A stretch of 64,000 bases of DNA, taken from Sabethes cyaneus. Its lineage: Eukaryota > Arthropoda > Insecta > Diptera > Culicidae. Of the stretch, positions 23,330 through 34,735 are shown piece after piece. The notes under the pieces were generated by a model that worked only from the letters and a program-made list of their open reading frames with translations, searched no databases and was not told where the DNA came from. Made by a program: the position numbers and the translations under genes. The DNA is taken from contig NC_071355.1 of assembly GCF_943734655.1 (NCBI RefSeq), forward strand, positions 222,008,527 to 222,072,526. Direction: 5' to 3'. Numbering within the stretch: the stretch's first letter is position 1; each line of letters begins with the position of its first letter.

Positions 23330-24545
23330 GACTACAGTTATAAAAACATTTACTTAACTAAATTCTATGTACATAAACACTAAATACTATATAATTGACC
23401 TCTGAAGTGCAAGCTAAGTCTTCGTCGTAACATATCCGGTGTTTTATCTACTGTTATTATATTTTGAAGCCCGTTAAACTCGTTCATGAATCTGCATGCC
23501 GCTTCATGCTGCGAATAATTTTTGCTTCGTAGAGGAGGTTCAAAAGTTCTGCGCCGACGAAGGACAGCTGGGCTCAATTTGTCGCTTAACACCTGGCTTC
23601 GTACTCGACCATTTAATACATTGACAAAGAAGATAACATCCGTTATTTTATGTCTAGCAGTCACGTTGTCCAGATCGACAAGCATACAAAGCTGCTCATG
23701 CTCATACGGAGGGAGTTCGTCGTTGTTCCGTTGTACCAAGTTTCTCAAAGCAAATCTTACGAATTTTTTCTGAATGCCTTCCAGCCAATTGATTTGATAG
23801 GTATACTGCGGTCTCCAGATGGTACTCGCAAAGTCCAGTTTGGATCGAATTAAGCCAGTAAATATAGCGAGTAGTGCATGCGGATCGTTAAATTCGCGGC
23901 CAAATCGACGCACTAGTGCAAACATTCCTTGACTAAATCATTGATATGGCAGTTGAACGAGAGTTTTTCACCGAACACAACTCCTAAGTCTCGTATCACT
24001 GTCACTTGCGGGATATCTGTTTCTTCGTAGCTATACTTGAATATAATTGGTGCTGATCTCCTAGTAAACGTCAAGACAGAACATTTCCCGGGATTTACTG
24101 ACAGCCCACAGTCAGCACAGAATCTCCCGAAGTTCACTAAATCTGGTTGCAGGGTAAAACATTCTTTGACGGTCTTTACTGGTAAGAACAATTTGACATC
24201 ATCGACGTACACCAGAATGTTTGATCTGTCGATGAAGGTGGGAAGACTGTTCATCACTAGTACGAAAAGTAAGGGGCCTTGATGACTTCCTTGTGGCACA
24301 CCTGAGTTCACGGTGAATGGCTGTGAAACTTCGTCGTGAATTTTCACATACTGCGTTCTGCATGTTAAATATAAGCTTAGCCAGTTTAGCATCGAGCCCG
24401 TAATGCCGAAATCTAAGCAGCATCTAGTACGCTACCAATTCCAACTGCATCAAAAGCCTTACTCATGTCGGTGTAAATACAGTCTACCTGGTATCATCTA
24501 GTTATGTAATCTGTGATGGTATGGAATTCACACAGGTTCGTTAGA
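23330..24545 (-). mobile_element. CR1/Jockey-type LINE, 3' portion, inserted in the Penelope element
   Basis: From 24,545 on the minus strand: KKSVLTNLCEFHTITDYIT, VDCIYTDMSKAFDAV, NWLSLYLTCRTQYVKIHDEV, SGVPQGSHQGPLLFVL, ILVYVDDVKLFLPV (catalytic YVDD), NPGKCSVLTFTR and DLGVVFGEKLSF. The long C-terminal part LIRSKLDFASTIWRPQYTYQ ... RRRLSLHFRGQL ends at 23,380. Two or three frameshifts and one TAG are the only breaks seen, so this copy is comparatively young. CCAGAATA on the 5' side and CCAGAACA beyond the 3' end may be the target duplication within Penelope codons PRI. Confidence 0.85.
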
Positions 24546-25504
24546 ACTGATTTTTTTATTCTGGGTATTATAGGGTTTGGTGTCCGTTGTTTTCCGATGC
24601 AGTCTCCTAGCGCAGGTTGACATTCTTTTATTGTGCGTTTAACTCGTTTTACTATTTCGGATAGAGGGTCTGTTCTTTGACGTCTATATCAGCCTTTGTT
24701 TGTTTTCTCCAGCATCTGTTTATTGCAGTCCTCCTTGTTCATTATGACGACCTTGTTTCCTTTGTCTGCCTTCACGTATTATACTGATTTTTCTTTCAGC
24801 TCCTCGACGATGTGGATCTCGTGCTTCATCTTCTTTGGGTGACGATTCTTCTTGTAGGCATCGGCGATCGTTATTCTGGCATAGTTCACTTGGGAGGGTT
24901 GAAGATTACATGTGCTAATTCCTGTTTCTATGTCCTTGATACTGTGTTCGACGTTCAGTGTTGTCGTTACTGCGTAGTTTAAACCCTCATTGAGTTGATC
25001 TGTTCGTCGGTGAATTATTATTGTTCTAATGACCTGCTGTCTAAAATTTTTTTTAGTAGGTGAACCTTGAGTTTTTCTTGTTGTGTGTTGTTGTTGCGTT
25101 AGCGTAATTAAACTTCTTTCTTCCTATTCTTCCCTTTTTCTAGCCCAAGTAACAATTTGAGTTTTATTGCGCGCTTATAATGGTAATTTTGACCAATTCT
25201 GGCCATAACACCATCATAAGTGTATAATAAAACTTTCAATGTTATTTGGGCGAACTCATATTTCTCAGCATTTTTTATCTTTTGTTAGCAACAGTGGGAA
25301 ACTGACGGGGAATTCTTTGGTCAGCTTCGAATGTAGGTGGTAGCATTCCAGAGTTTTTGTGTTCAATTTCCAGTAAAGGATCCTAATACTTTCCTTTATC
25401 CACTGCGAATCGATGCATCTAATAATGGTGCAAATGTGCTCCTTGCTTTAATTCTCGTATGTCAGAATGTATGTGTGTCGTGGTATGTCCGATTCTCGGC
25501 CGCT

Positions 25505-25630
25505 ATAGGATCGTTGCACTAGCCCCGTAATTGTCCTGTACTACAATAACCGGCTGTGTAGTGTGTCGATAAAGAAGGGCCAAGGGTCTTAAACACGTTT
25601 ATATCCAAGGCTTTGCTTTTCAACAATTGT
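25505..25630 (+). mobile_element. tRNA-derived SINE, copy 4 (body and tail)
   Basis: TAGGATCGTTGCACTAGCCC, GTAATTGTCCTGTACTACAA and the tail AAGGCTTTGCTTTTCA are shared with the other copies. The tail has the longer 'second subfamily' spacer (GGTCTTAAACACGTTTATAT) also seen at 34,530 and 53,755. No head. Confidence 0.75.
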
Positions 25631-25779
25631 GAGTTTCGTAAAACGTGTTGATAGATTGTTCATAAATGGTGCATTATTCACTGAGATTCACTGGGCCAAT
25701 TGGTTAAAATAGAAAATGTACGCATCGCATGTACCGATTGGTTATGCTAAAACAGACACGATTATGCGTAGCAGGTTAT

Positions 25780-25951
25780 GAGAGTTCAGAACAATTACGG
25801 GCTAGCGCAACGAACCTACTGAAGTTTTTGGAGCGCCTTAGTAGAATACAAAACCAGATATTAACGATCCTACTGACTCTTGCAGCACCGAGATTCGAAC
25901 ATACGACTACCGGCTTGTTAGACCAGCGTCGCAGCTAAACTAACTGGACGC
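25780..25951 (-). mobile_element. tRNA-derived SINE, copy 5 (head with internal partial duplication)
   Basis: The minus strand carries the best-preserved tRNA head: TTAGCTGCGACGCTGGTCTA, ACAAGCCGGTAGTCGTATGT and TCGAATCTCGG (B box GTTCGAATC). GAGTCAGTAGGATCGTT follows twice in diverged form (25,868 and 25,820), so the body appears partly duplicated. Confidence 0.75.
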
Positions 25952-28900
25952 TTGTCAAAATTGTTGGTTAAATGTAAATTACTGCGCAGCTCTTTGAAGC
26001 TATTTGAAAACAAAACAAACGTAGAAAAGGAATGTATGACCGGAAACTACGAGCGCAGATCACCAAGAACAACCCAAAGGAATCCTGGAATGGACCTTGG
26101 ATGAATTTTTCAATGGGAGATGCTCCCGAAAAAGTGCAAATAAATTCACTAGCAAGCTATTGATATGATTGTGGAAGTATAACCATAATTCATATCACTG
26201 AAGCGACATGAATGAACAGTTTCGTGTAAAAACGACAGAAGGCCTTACCCGTTAAACAGTTAAAGCTAAAAAGAATTCCGTAGTGATTCGCGAAAAGGGC
26301 GCAACTAACAAAGTGTGAACAATGAGAAATATCATTGTGATAATTTGCCAGTACATTTTCAAGTCATAATTTAAATAAAAGTTACAGAAATCAAGTTTAA
26401 AGACATAAATTGGTGTAGAATAAATCAATCTTATAATTTCACAACAACACTGCATCAAATTTGTGCATTCAAGCTCAAAATCTAAGTTTTATAGTTGAAC
26501 CCCTTGGAATGAGCCTCAAAGCATTTTGACAATGCGATTCGCCCAGCCCTGTTTCGCCTTGTTTTGATTTTTTATTTAGTTTCGCCTGTTTACAATGCGC
26601 CTGTGTTTTGAAAACAACGCAGTTTCGCTCTTTACTATCGCCTGTTTACAAAACGATTTGCAAATAAGCCTGTCACTTCATAACAATGCAAGGGGCTAAA
26701 CTGCAAATTGTCTTTTGTTTTGATTAAACACTTCTATCGCCCATCACTAAAAACTTGTTTTAAATAATTCTAACGATTAAAACAGAAGAAAGGATATTAT
26801 CAGTCTTTTTAAGGCTGATGATGTAATAAAACGATTTGTTTACAATTTGCCAGTTGAGCCCCAATCGCGAATCACTCCGGAATTACAAATGGATAACTCT
26901 AGCGTTTTTGAATGTTTATTCCCCTAGGAGCCAAGTTTTAAATGGAGCAGACTTTATGCAATCGTTAATTAAATTGCCAACTAAAAGAATCAAGTAATAA
27001 AGATTTTATTATTTTACTATCTGCTACGTGACAAAGTTGCCACGCTTTCATACCCGCCGAACACATTTCAGTGGCGCAGTTTTCCGACATTTTATCGACA
27101 GCTAAAATGCTGCCCGTTTTTCCGAATTAGTACTAGCACCATTTCAAACAAGTGGCCCTGGAAGCGGCAGTTGGGTTGCAGAAAATGGCGCCGTCAACAA
27201 CGCGACCGTGAAGACCGTGTTTTTTCGTTTCACTACATCAGTCACGCCACCAACCAACAGGAAGCGCACCGAAAGCACGGCCAGTAATTGGAACGAAGCC
27301 CTTTGGGGTCATGTACACTAATGATCCTGCGGCGTAATATTCCCATGTTGATGATGGTGAACTGTTACCTTCACCGCGTCGTCGTCGTCATCATCGCCGT
27401 CAGGATCGAAAGAAATTTGCGTGCAATAGCAAAAAAAAGCACATTTTCTATTGGGGGTTAGCTGCCAAGTTTTATTATAAAATCCTTGTTCATGAACTTT
27501 TCGCGCCCGGTTGACTCTGACTGTGATTGAAGGAAGATAAAGTGCAATACCTATATCGTTCAGATTGCTTATCGTGAGTGATATGTCGATAAACAAAACA
27601 TTTTTTTCAGTCAAGTGTTTTATATCGATTAAGTTATAAATAGCTGCACTGCTGGATGCATAACCCATAGATAGCACGGTGTTTTATGACGTAAAATAAA
27701 CACAACACAGATTAGTTGACAATATTAATAATTTACTGATTTTCACCGGCAGGCATTGATGATTTTAAATTGTGTCGATCACTTTTGCTTCAAATTTATT
27801 ACTTACAGACCTCAATTTTGCGGCATTTCACGCTGTCATAAAGCAATTTCAAACGTGATAATAAAATCCTATTAGGACGTAATTTTCCCACTTGAATGCA
27901 ACCTCGAGCGGGCGACTTACTGGCGACAGCGGCGAAGACAGTAAACATCACATAAAAAAAACCCTGGCCCACTATTTGTTTGTAACTGCACTGTAACCAG
28001 CGGACCAGCGGAGGTTGGTTCTCCAGTAGAAAAAAAACATGAACAAATTGGGAAGAAAAAATAGGTCAAACTCCCTAGACCATCCGGACGGTTCGCACGG
28101 TCCGACTTGCAACGCCAAGCTGCAGCGCAAAAAGGACAATTTAAATTCAACTTAAAAAAAATTCTTCCGTTACTAGTGGGATACCCAAGATGCAGGAGGA
28201 AGAGTTTGGCATTAACCTAAATAATAGTGATGACCCGACTTGCGTGGTATTTTCCGTGCTAGGGATAAAATACACTGGAAGTCGGATGTCTGACAGGGGT
28301 TGACGGTGTGACGTGACCATGTTCGGTTTGGAGGCGGTCAAGTACGAACGAATTTGCTGTGTCCTTTACCTTGGACTGGCAACTGTAAATTATAGAACAA
28401 CTACCGTTTTAGAATACAGTGCTCTCTAGAGTAGTTTGGTAAATTTGCTTGAAGTTCATATCATACTGCGAAAGAAGTATGATTGGGTTGCAGAAAAAAA
28501 TATAAAATATGCAAACAAATCTATTTTAAACACGAAACTTTGTACGAAACGATAAAGACTGTACAGTGTACACAATGCGAGCATTTAATTAATACTCTCT
28601 AGTAACATGTATTTTTTAAACTTAAACAAATGGTATGTGTGATAAATCATCATCCTGTGACGGCCTGAGTGTATTTTAACCGACCAGCATGGATCGATAA
28701 TGCAATTTACATTCTTTGCACACACTATGCCTGCCGGTATAATTTGCTTAGCCACAAACATGCACATATAATACGCCTATTTAACGCAACTAGCACGCGC
28801 TCAATCATGCCCGGATTATACGATAGAAACGATGACCACGGGATATCCTCGGTGGAGGAAAATAATGTGCAGTTTTATGCAGTTCAATACAATGAATAAT

Positions 28901-29056
28901 AATTATGATGGGTAGTTTTTATTTCTATTTTTACTAACATTCCATGTCGTACTAAATACTGCGTATCTGATGCAAGCATGGCTTAAGTGTTACCTATTTT
29001 GTTAAAGTCAGCCCAGACAGAAGTCATTTATTCCAAATTTTAACCAACCAACAAAA
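25952..29056. other. Intronic sequence with no recognised gene
   Basis: AT-rich. Two copies of TCGCCTGTTTACAA (about 26,580 and 26,637) suggest part of an unknown repeat. A CGT/CAT-rich patch lies at 27,375-27,405. No coding sequence or known element was recognised. Confidence 0.4.
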
Positions 29057-29109
29057 AGTGTTAATAGTACGAAGTAATTCACCATTGCCTGTGAGGAAAA
29101 ACAAATGCC

Positions 29110-29690
29110 AGAGACATGGTCTCATTTGCTCTATTTTTTCAGGGAGTAGGGTAACCAACGTATTTTGGACCTCAACAGCAGCTGTACATAATTTGGACAC
29201 TTACAGCGAAATCAAATGGAAGTGTCCAAATTATGTACAGCTGCTGATGGGGTCCAAAATAGGTTGGTTACCCTACAACTTGCAGATTCATCAACTGTTT
29301 GTGGACTTTAAGGCGGCGTACGATTCAGTCAAACGAAATGTGTTGTGGCAGATTACGCAAATTACGCTAATTCGTGCGACGCTGGATGGGTTAAAATCAT
29401 GCGTCAAAAAAGCGGGCGAGAGTTCAATCGCTTTCGTGACGTTGGATGAACTGAAGCAAGAGGATGCACTCTCTAACCTGCTATTCAACATTGCTTTGGA
29501 AGGTGCAATACGAAGAGCACGTTGAAAGGAACGGAACTGTCATCATGAAATGTCATATGCTTCTTGGTTTGGTGGATGATGTCGGTATCATCAGAATCAA
29601 CTGCAGAGCAGTGGAAGAGGCTTTTAGACCCTTTAAACGGGAAGCAGCCAGATTGGGATAAGTCGCAAATCAAAAAAGGTTGGGAATCAC
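29110..29690 (+). mobile_element. RTE-like LINE reverse transcriptase fragment, with MITE inside
   Basis: REYNLQIHQLFVDFKAAYDS, VKRNVLWQI, LIRATLDGLKSC, GESSIAFVTLDELKQEDALS and NLLFNIALEGAIRRA are consecutive RT blocks. After a frameshift come VERNGTVIMKCHMLLGLVDD and AVEEAFRPFKREAARLG. The catalytic block reads LVDD instead of FADD, and the PQG-equivalent has KQED for KQGD. The codons for REY are split by a 125-bp MITE (29,149-29,273). Confidence 0.85.
29149..29273. mobile_element. Palindromic MITE with TA target duplication
   Basis: GGGTAACCAACGTATTTTGG at the left end pairs with CCAAAATAGGTTGGTTACCC at the right. The arms extend to about 57 bp each (CAGCAGCTGTACATAATTTG / complement) around a short loop. 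TA flanks both sides (29,147-29,148 and 29,274-29,275). Removing the element plus one TA restores GGAG-TA-CAACTTG, the RT codons REYNL, proving both boundaries. The TA duplication points to mobilisation by a Tc1/mariner transposase. Confidence 0.92.
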
Positions 29691-30060
29691 CGTAATAGTG
29701 TATGCCAACGATGTCAAAATATCAATATCGGTCTGTTACATTGAAGATTGTCGCCATCATCAGTTGTTATTGAAAACGCCTGAGTGGTGCCGAGTTGTTG
29801 ACAATTAATGGTACGAAACACGCAGTAATGCATTGTATTCACATTGATTTACTTATTATGTTCTATTACAATACCGATCATCAAGTGTTAAAATGAGTTG
29901 ATCATGTGGATGGTCTTGGCGTGATCCTTGACCGCCAATCAATTACTTTTTTCAAAGCAACTTGCTGGACTCTCATTGTACTATATACTCATCAGCCTCT
30001 AATTCTAGTTCTAGAGAAAACGAGCTTGATCCGAATGTTAAATAACTATATTCAGGCTTG
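29691..30060 (+). mobile_element. CR1/Jockey-type RT fragment with YAND in place of YADD
   Basis: Directly after the RTE remnant the reading changes to VYANDVKISISVCYIEDCRH HQLLLKTPEW, then degenerate palm and thumb sequence. This is a different LINE clade from its neighbour. The second catalytic position is Asn rather than Asp, so even an intact protein would be inactive. Confidence 0.7.
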
Positions 30061-33000
30061 GAACTAGATCATACACAAAGAAGATGCATGCATTCAGCAC
30101 CGCATAGCGTGACTCATTAGTGAATAATAAATCACTATATAGCGATGCACACAGCGCATACTTAAATTATAATCGGTTCATCGTTTTGTCACCAATTGCG
30201 TCGTTAATCTAGCATGGTAAACTTTGGTGCACCATATATTAAACATAGATTTCCGTCCCTGACACCAAATTCCAAACCAAACGGCAGGGACGTGCTGATG
30301 TATCATGGAGGCGTGTAATAATGCGCCACAACGCGTTGCTTGTTTGTATAGGGGCCGGCCCGTCAGCAATTTCTCGGAATTGCTGCTTTGAGTGATGCAT
30401 TCAGTTCAAGCTGCATTTATCGGGATTGATTGAAAAAGTAACGTTTCAGCAATCAAATCGTCCGTCGGTGTCAATGTACGGCTCCGCATCCGTGGGCAGA
30501 CAAATGAAAACATTCCTAAGGCCAACACGTGAAAAGGAGTCTTTTTCTATACGTTGGAACTGATTGCAGATATTTTGCACTTTTCGCACACTACGTTTCA
30601 AGACACAGACGATTGCGCATTTGCTTCTTCATGCTCGCTTACATTTATAAATGATGCGTAGAAGCATATAAAGGCTGTTGAAACAATTTGTCTAGAAATT
30701 TCGCGAGTTTCCACAGAAGATAAAATTGCAACTTAGGGCTAACTACAATTGAAAAGTTCAATGATTTGTGAACTAATGAAACAGAACAGAAATGTCTAGT
30801 CAAAACAAGTTGGACGGAAATGGTTTTTGTCTTTTCTAACCCCCTTAAAAGTGATGCTAATTTCCACATATTTTAAAACCAGCCCAAACAAGCCAACGCC
30901 ACCTCATACCAACTCAGCAAATTATTGGCAGTTTTAAAAAGACTAATGTTACGCTTCACCAGTCATGCACATGTTGCTTTCCAACGATAGGTTTTCCCGC
31001 AAGGACGATTTTACAATCAATAACAACTCCGGCTTGTAAGTGTTGGTCTCCATCGTCGCCGCGTACGACCGACCGGCAACGTTTTGGCATGTCACAGCGA
31101 CAAATGCACATCGCTAGCTAGCTAGCTAGCTATGTAGACGGAAACCCCCCCTTCCAAACCAACATATCAACCATTGCTCTATATGGCAGTTAATGTCAGC
31201 GGCTGCGCTTTACGTTGAAAGCTGGTCAACCTTTGTAAAAGGAAAAATGAGAGTAGCTTCCCGTCCCGTAGACAAAAGGAAACCATGCAATTGCTTGCTA
31301 GGCAAAACAACACAACCATGCTGTGCTGGCTGGGGCCACGACCACGAGTGAGTACAAAAAAATGCGCACGAATTACTTTTTTCGCGAAACCGGCGACGAT
31401 GACGTCATTGCTTTTTTGTGTTTACCAAAACAGACACACTCGGATGCCACCAGCACGTAACTGGGTGATTAAACGATCGGGAAATAATAACAAGAGGTTG
31501 CTAAATTTCAATTAGTGGAAACACTGTTGGCAAACGTGAATCGTGAATGCAACTTTTCAACATCATTTTTTCCCGAAATGAAATAATCGGTTGGGACATC
31601 CAGATCTAATCGATTACAATTAACACCTGCAATCCGGTCCAGTCATGATAAAATCAGTGTTAAAATCCAGTTTAGGTCAGCTTACCTGTGAAACAGAAGA
31701 GAAAAAATCTTTGTTTAGTGATTTGCACTATTATTATTTTTTGTTCATTATATTAAACAGCAATCATGCAACAGCAAGTTACGTTGAAAATAATTAAAGA
31801 GATTATGATAAACCATTATGATTCAACTGTTGCTGCTGTTGCTTCGCTCGCGGTAATAAAACACAACCGGAAATAATCCATCCACCAGCTAAAGTATCGA
31901 ATATTCTGAAAACCAAAAATATTGCTTTCCCCACAGAAAGCGGGCATCTGGAAATCGTTAATTTATTTTTCTTTTTCCAGCTTATCGCCATCAATCATGG
32001 GATTGTCGGTCATGAGTCTCGCCCGGTCGCAGTGTCGGTGCGGGCGCTAAGTCAACGAACATTCTTTCTTTCGATCGGTTTCCGTTTCTATATTCCACGG
32101 GAAAACCGATAGATAACAAGAGGTAGAACGATAAATGGGTCAGATTATCGATTACATCCGACCGGTGTGCGGTGTTGATGCTTGATTATAGCTGGTTTGT
32201 TTGTATTCGATTCAAAATTTCTTCACTTTCCCGTTGTGTTTGAAAACTTATCTGAATGCTTTATACGGGTAATCATACACCACGCTCAAGTACGTAGCTA
32301 CCGTACAAATAGCATTGAATGCAAATGAGCGAGATGTTATTGAATTATTTGCTTGAGAAATTTTAGTCCGACTTCCGCATTAAGAGCACTTTTCTAAGCT
32401 GAAGTTGAAAGCGTGCAATTGTCGTCGTTTGGATAACGTACAATTAAATCCCGCAGAAAGCTGTAGCCATCAAGGACACCTTTGGAAAAAGAACCAAGCT
32501 GCGAGCTGTCAAACGAACGATTCTAATCTTGTTGGGCAGGCCATACCCGTATATATTATGGCTTCATGGCACCAGCCAGTGCCATAAACGACGTATCCAC
32601 ACGCATCAGTGTGTGTGATAAAATCAATGTTCAGTTCAGTTCAGCACGGTCAGTTCAAGGACTAGCAGTTCTTCAGCCGGTATTGGAAAAGCATTGCCTA
32701 TAATAAACGAGAACGATGAGGGAAATTGATATTCCGATATGTGACATGCATTCGAATGGACATGCGGAGCATTGACGAACGACGCTTGATTAAAACTAGA
32801 GCAAATTAATTTCTAAAACTTTACGACGGACGAGTATAACTTCCGTTTGTTGAACAATTCTTCATTAACAAGTTTTTTGACACTATCACAGAATATTTGT
32901 ATCAAATTTTTTTATAATTTATCAGATACGCAAATATACTCTCGCTGTTTTGATAATAATGCAACTTAATTGTAAAAATGAAAACAAATGAATCATTCAA

Positions 33001-33119
33001 AACATTGCTAGCTACAAGCGTACAAGGCTCATTGTAGCCACAAGTGATCCATTCCTTATGGCATTAAAATATGGATATTTCTGTTTCAGAACGTGGTAGA
33101 AGCATTGTTGTATAGGCTA
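30061..33119. other. Intronic sequence with no recognised gene
   Basis: Mostly AT-rich with GC-richer islands (30,290-30,360; 31,060-31,220; 31,990-32,050). A GCTA microsatellite lies at 31,111-31,130. No exon or element could be supported. Confidence 0.4.
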
Positions 33120-33123
33120 TATA

Positions 33124-33584
33124 CACTCAACCCCCGCTAATATGAAAAACAGCTCGTTCAGATTGGGCGAGTTCATTTTTAATCTGAATATTTGGTAACT
33201 CTATTCATTTTCACACACGCGCAAGACGTGCACCCTATGAACTTGTTGTTTTGATTTGACGAAAACAAACGTTTTGAAAACATCTCAAACATGCGCGAAT
33301 TCTAAAGGTTCGGTTTGTATAATACGAAATTGGCTCGGCAGTTTCGACTAAAATAGTCTATTTTGAGTGCTGGAGAGAGATAAGTTGCATATGAGCTATA
33401 TTGCCAAAGCCCCTGAGCAAGAGGAAACGCATTAAGATTTTTTGCTTTTTTTAATTTACCGGTCCACTTTAACGTCAATTGTGTGTGACGCTTGATCGGT
33501 TTTTAATGTGAACGAATTCATACAACCGGGGTACAAATTAAAAATGTTCAGATTAAAGAAGGTCATACCAACGGGGGTACACGG
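33124..33584. mobile_element. MITE with CCCCCG-containing terminal repeats and TA flanks
   Basis: The left end CACTCAACCCCCGCTAATAT and the complement of the right end, CCGTGTACCCCCGTTGGTAT, match over about 24 bp with some changes. Subterminal TTTAATCTGAA motifs also match. TA occurs at 33,122-33,123 and 33,585-33,586. No transposase is encoded in the 461 bp. It abuts the mariner remnant that follows. Confidence 0.6.
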
Positions 33585-33589
33585 TACAA

Positions 33590-34215
33590 CTTGCTGTATA
33601 GAAGTTTTTATTTACAGAGGGTTACGGCTATTTACGTATCGAACCTGTTTTGATGCCTTCATATGAGCGGAACTGCTGATCAGCCAGAATCGAAGTGCCA
33701 TCGAAAAGAATAAGTTAGATTCGTTTGGCGCAAAATTAGAAGACTAAAGCTCCAAAAGCGGAATATTAGCAACCAAGACTTTGTTTGTTTATTGGTGTTT
33801 GTTCATTGAGAATTTAACGAGGGACAGTGTTTTCCATTTGAGTGTTTCGAGGTTGATTTTAACGAGTTTAGCAACCTGAGGTCAAGCGTTGTCATGCTGC
33901 AGAATCACTTTTTAACACCATTTTCTGTAGAATTTGAGGAACGGTATCTCAGTGATGGTTTTGCTCGGTCTCAACAGCTCACAATAAATAACACCGACCT
34001 GATCCCAGCAAATACACAACATAACCTTTGCAGCCTGAATATCTGGCCATTCCGACGACGTAGAAGCGTGACTGAACAGTGCTGCTGACTTTCTTTGCCG
34101 TATGTTGCTATAATAAATCCATTTTTATATCACTCGCCACGGTGAGATGAAGGAAACCCTCCCTTTACCGCCGCAGTTGTTTACAGACGAAAACACAAAA
34201 CTTAACGGTCTTTGA
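33590..34215 (-). pseudogene. mariner (DD34D-type) transposase remnant
   Basis: The minus strand reads KVMLCICWDQVGVIYCELLR, then KVILQHDNA (second catalytic Asp context, about 33,900-33,880), then degraded downstream sequence with VNSRNPL near 33,615. KVMLCIWWDQ.GV.YYELL and ILQHDNARPH are hallmarks of mariner transposases. Several stops and missing segments make it inactive. The last catalytic block is not recognisable. Confidence 0.75.
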
Positions 34216-34529
34216 TTTCGATTTACAAGTAATCTAAGTTCCTAATTTTTGCTCCTATCGCCTATCGCGGATGCTAGCTCTTTTTGCACTTTGCTGGTAC
34301 TTATAGAGAGAAATGTTACCTAATGCACATCCCCATCTCTCTGTTCCTCCCTCTGCCAGCGGAGTTGTTGATGAGAACCGTTTCCGTCGCACTGCCGTCC
34401 GGCATTCTTACCAGTCCGGCCCACCGTAACCACCACTAAAAGTACCATAGGAATCTCTCCAAACAGTACGCAGAGGGATTTTTTTCCGTAAAAAGAGTCT
34501 TTATACGAATCTTTTCAAGTGCAGCCACA

Positions 34530-34735
34530 GCCCAGTTAGCTTCGAGGTACGATGCTGGTCTAACAAGCCAGTCGTCGTATGTTCGAATCTCGGCTAGGCG
34601 GTGCTGGTAGACAGAGTTAGTAGGATTGTTGCACTAGCCCCGTAACTGTCCTGTACTCTAACAGCCGGCTGCGAAGTCTTTCGATAAAGAAGGATAATGT
34701 CGAAAGACGGTTACGCCCAAGACTGCTTTTTTTTC
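34530..34735 (+). mobile_element. tRNA-derived SINE, copy 6 (head, body, tail)
   Basis: This copy has the clearest Pol III promoter: TTAGCTTCGAGGTACGATGC as A-box region and ATGTTCGAATCTCGGC as B box. The body is GTAGGATTGTTGCACTAGCC and CTAACAGCCGGCTGCGAAGT. Its tail (GATAAAGAAGGATAATGTCG, then CCCAAGACTGC and poly-T) is that of the second subfamily. Confidence 0.85.

Larger units (their letters stand above)
18306..25140 (-). mobile_element. Penelope-like element, split into three parts by nested insertions
   Basis: Read on the minus strand, three blocks follow in Penelope order. 25,000-24,560 is the N-terminal part (YVKADKGNKVVIMNKEDC). 23,275-22,790 is the RT front half (GQPKIHKPAT, DDLIVSFDV, LFPSVPVKESI, TPMGNPLSP in shifted frames). 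19,200-18,306 is the RT catalytic core WWRYVDDVFSII and IYRKPTNTKR, then the GIY-YIG endonuclease (GSTKDPFEEHRKSAIYVISC, KLYVG). A TAG replaces the codon after LYVG. The two gaps hold a LINE (about 23,330-24,545) and a SINE/mariner/RTE cluster (about 19,200-22,790). Coding resumes near the break on each side. Confidence 0.8.
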
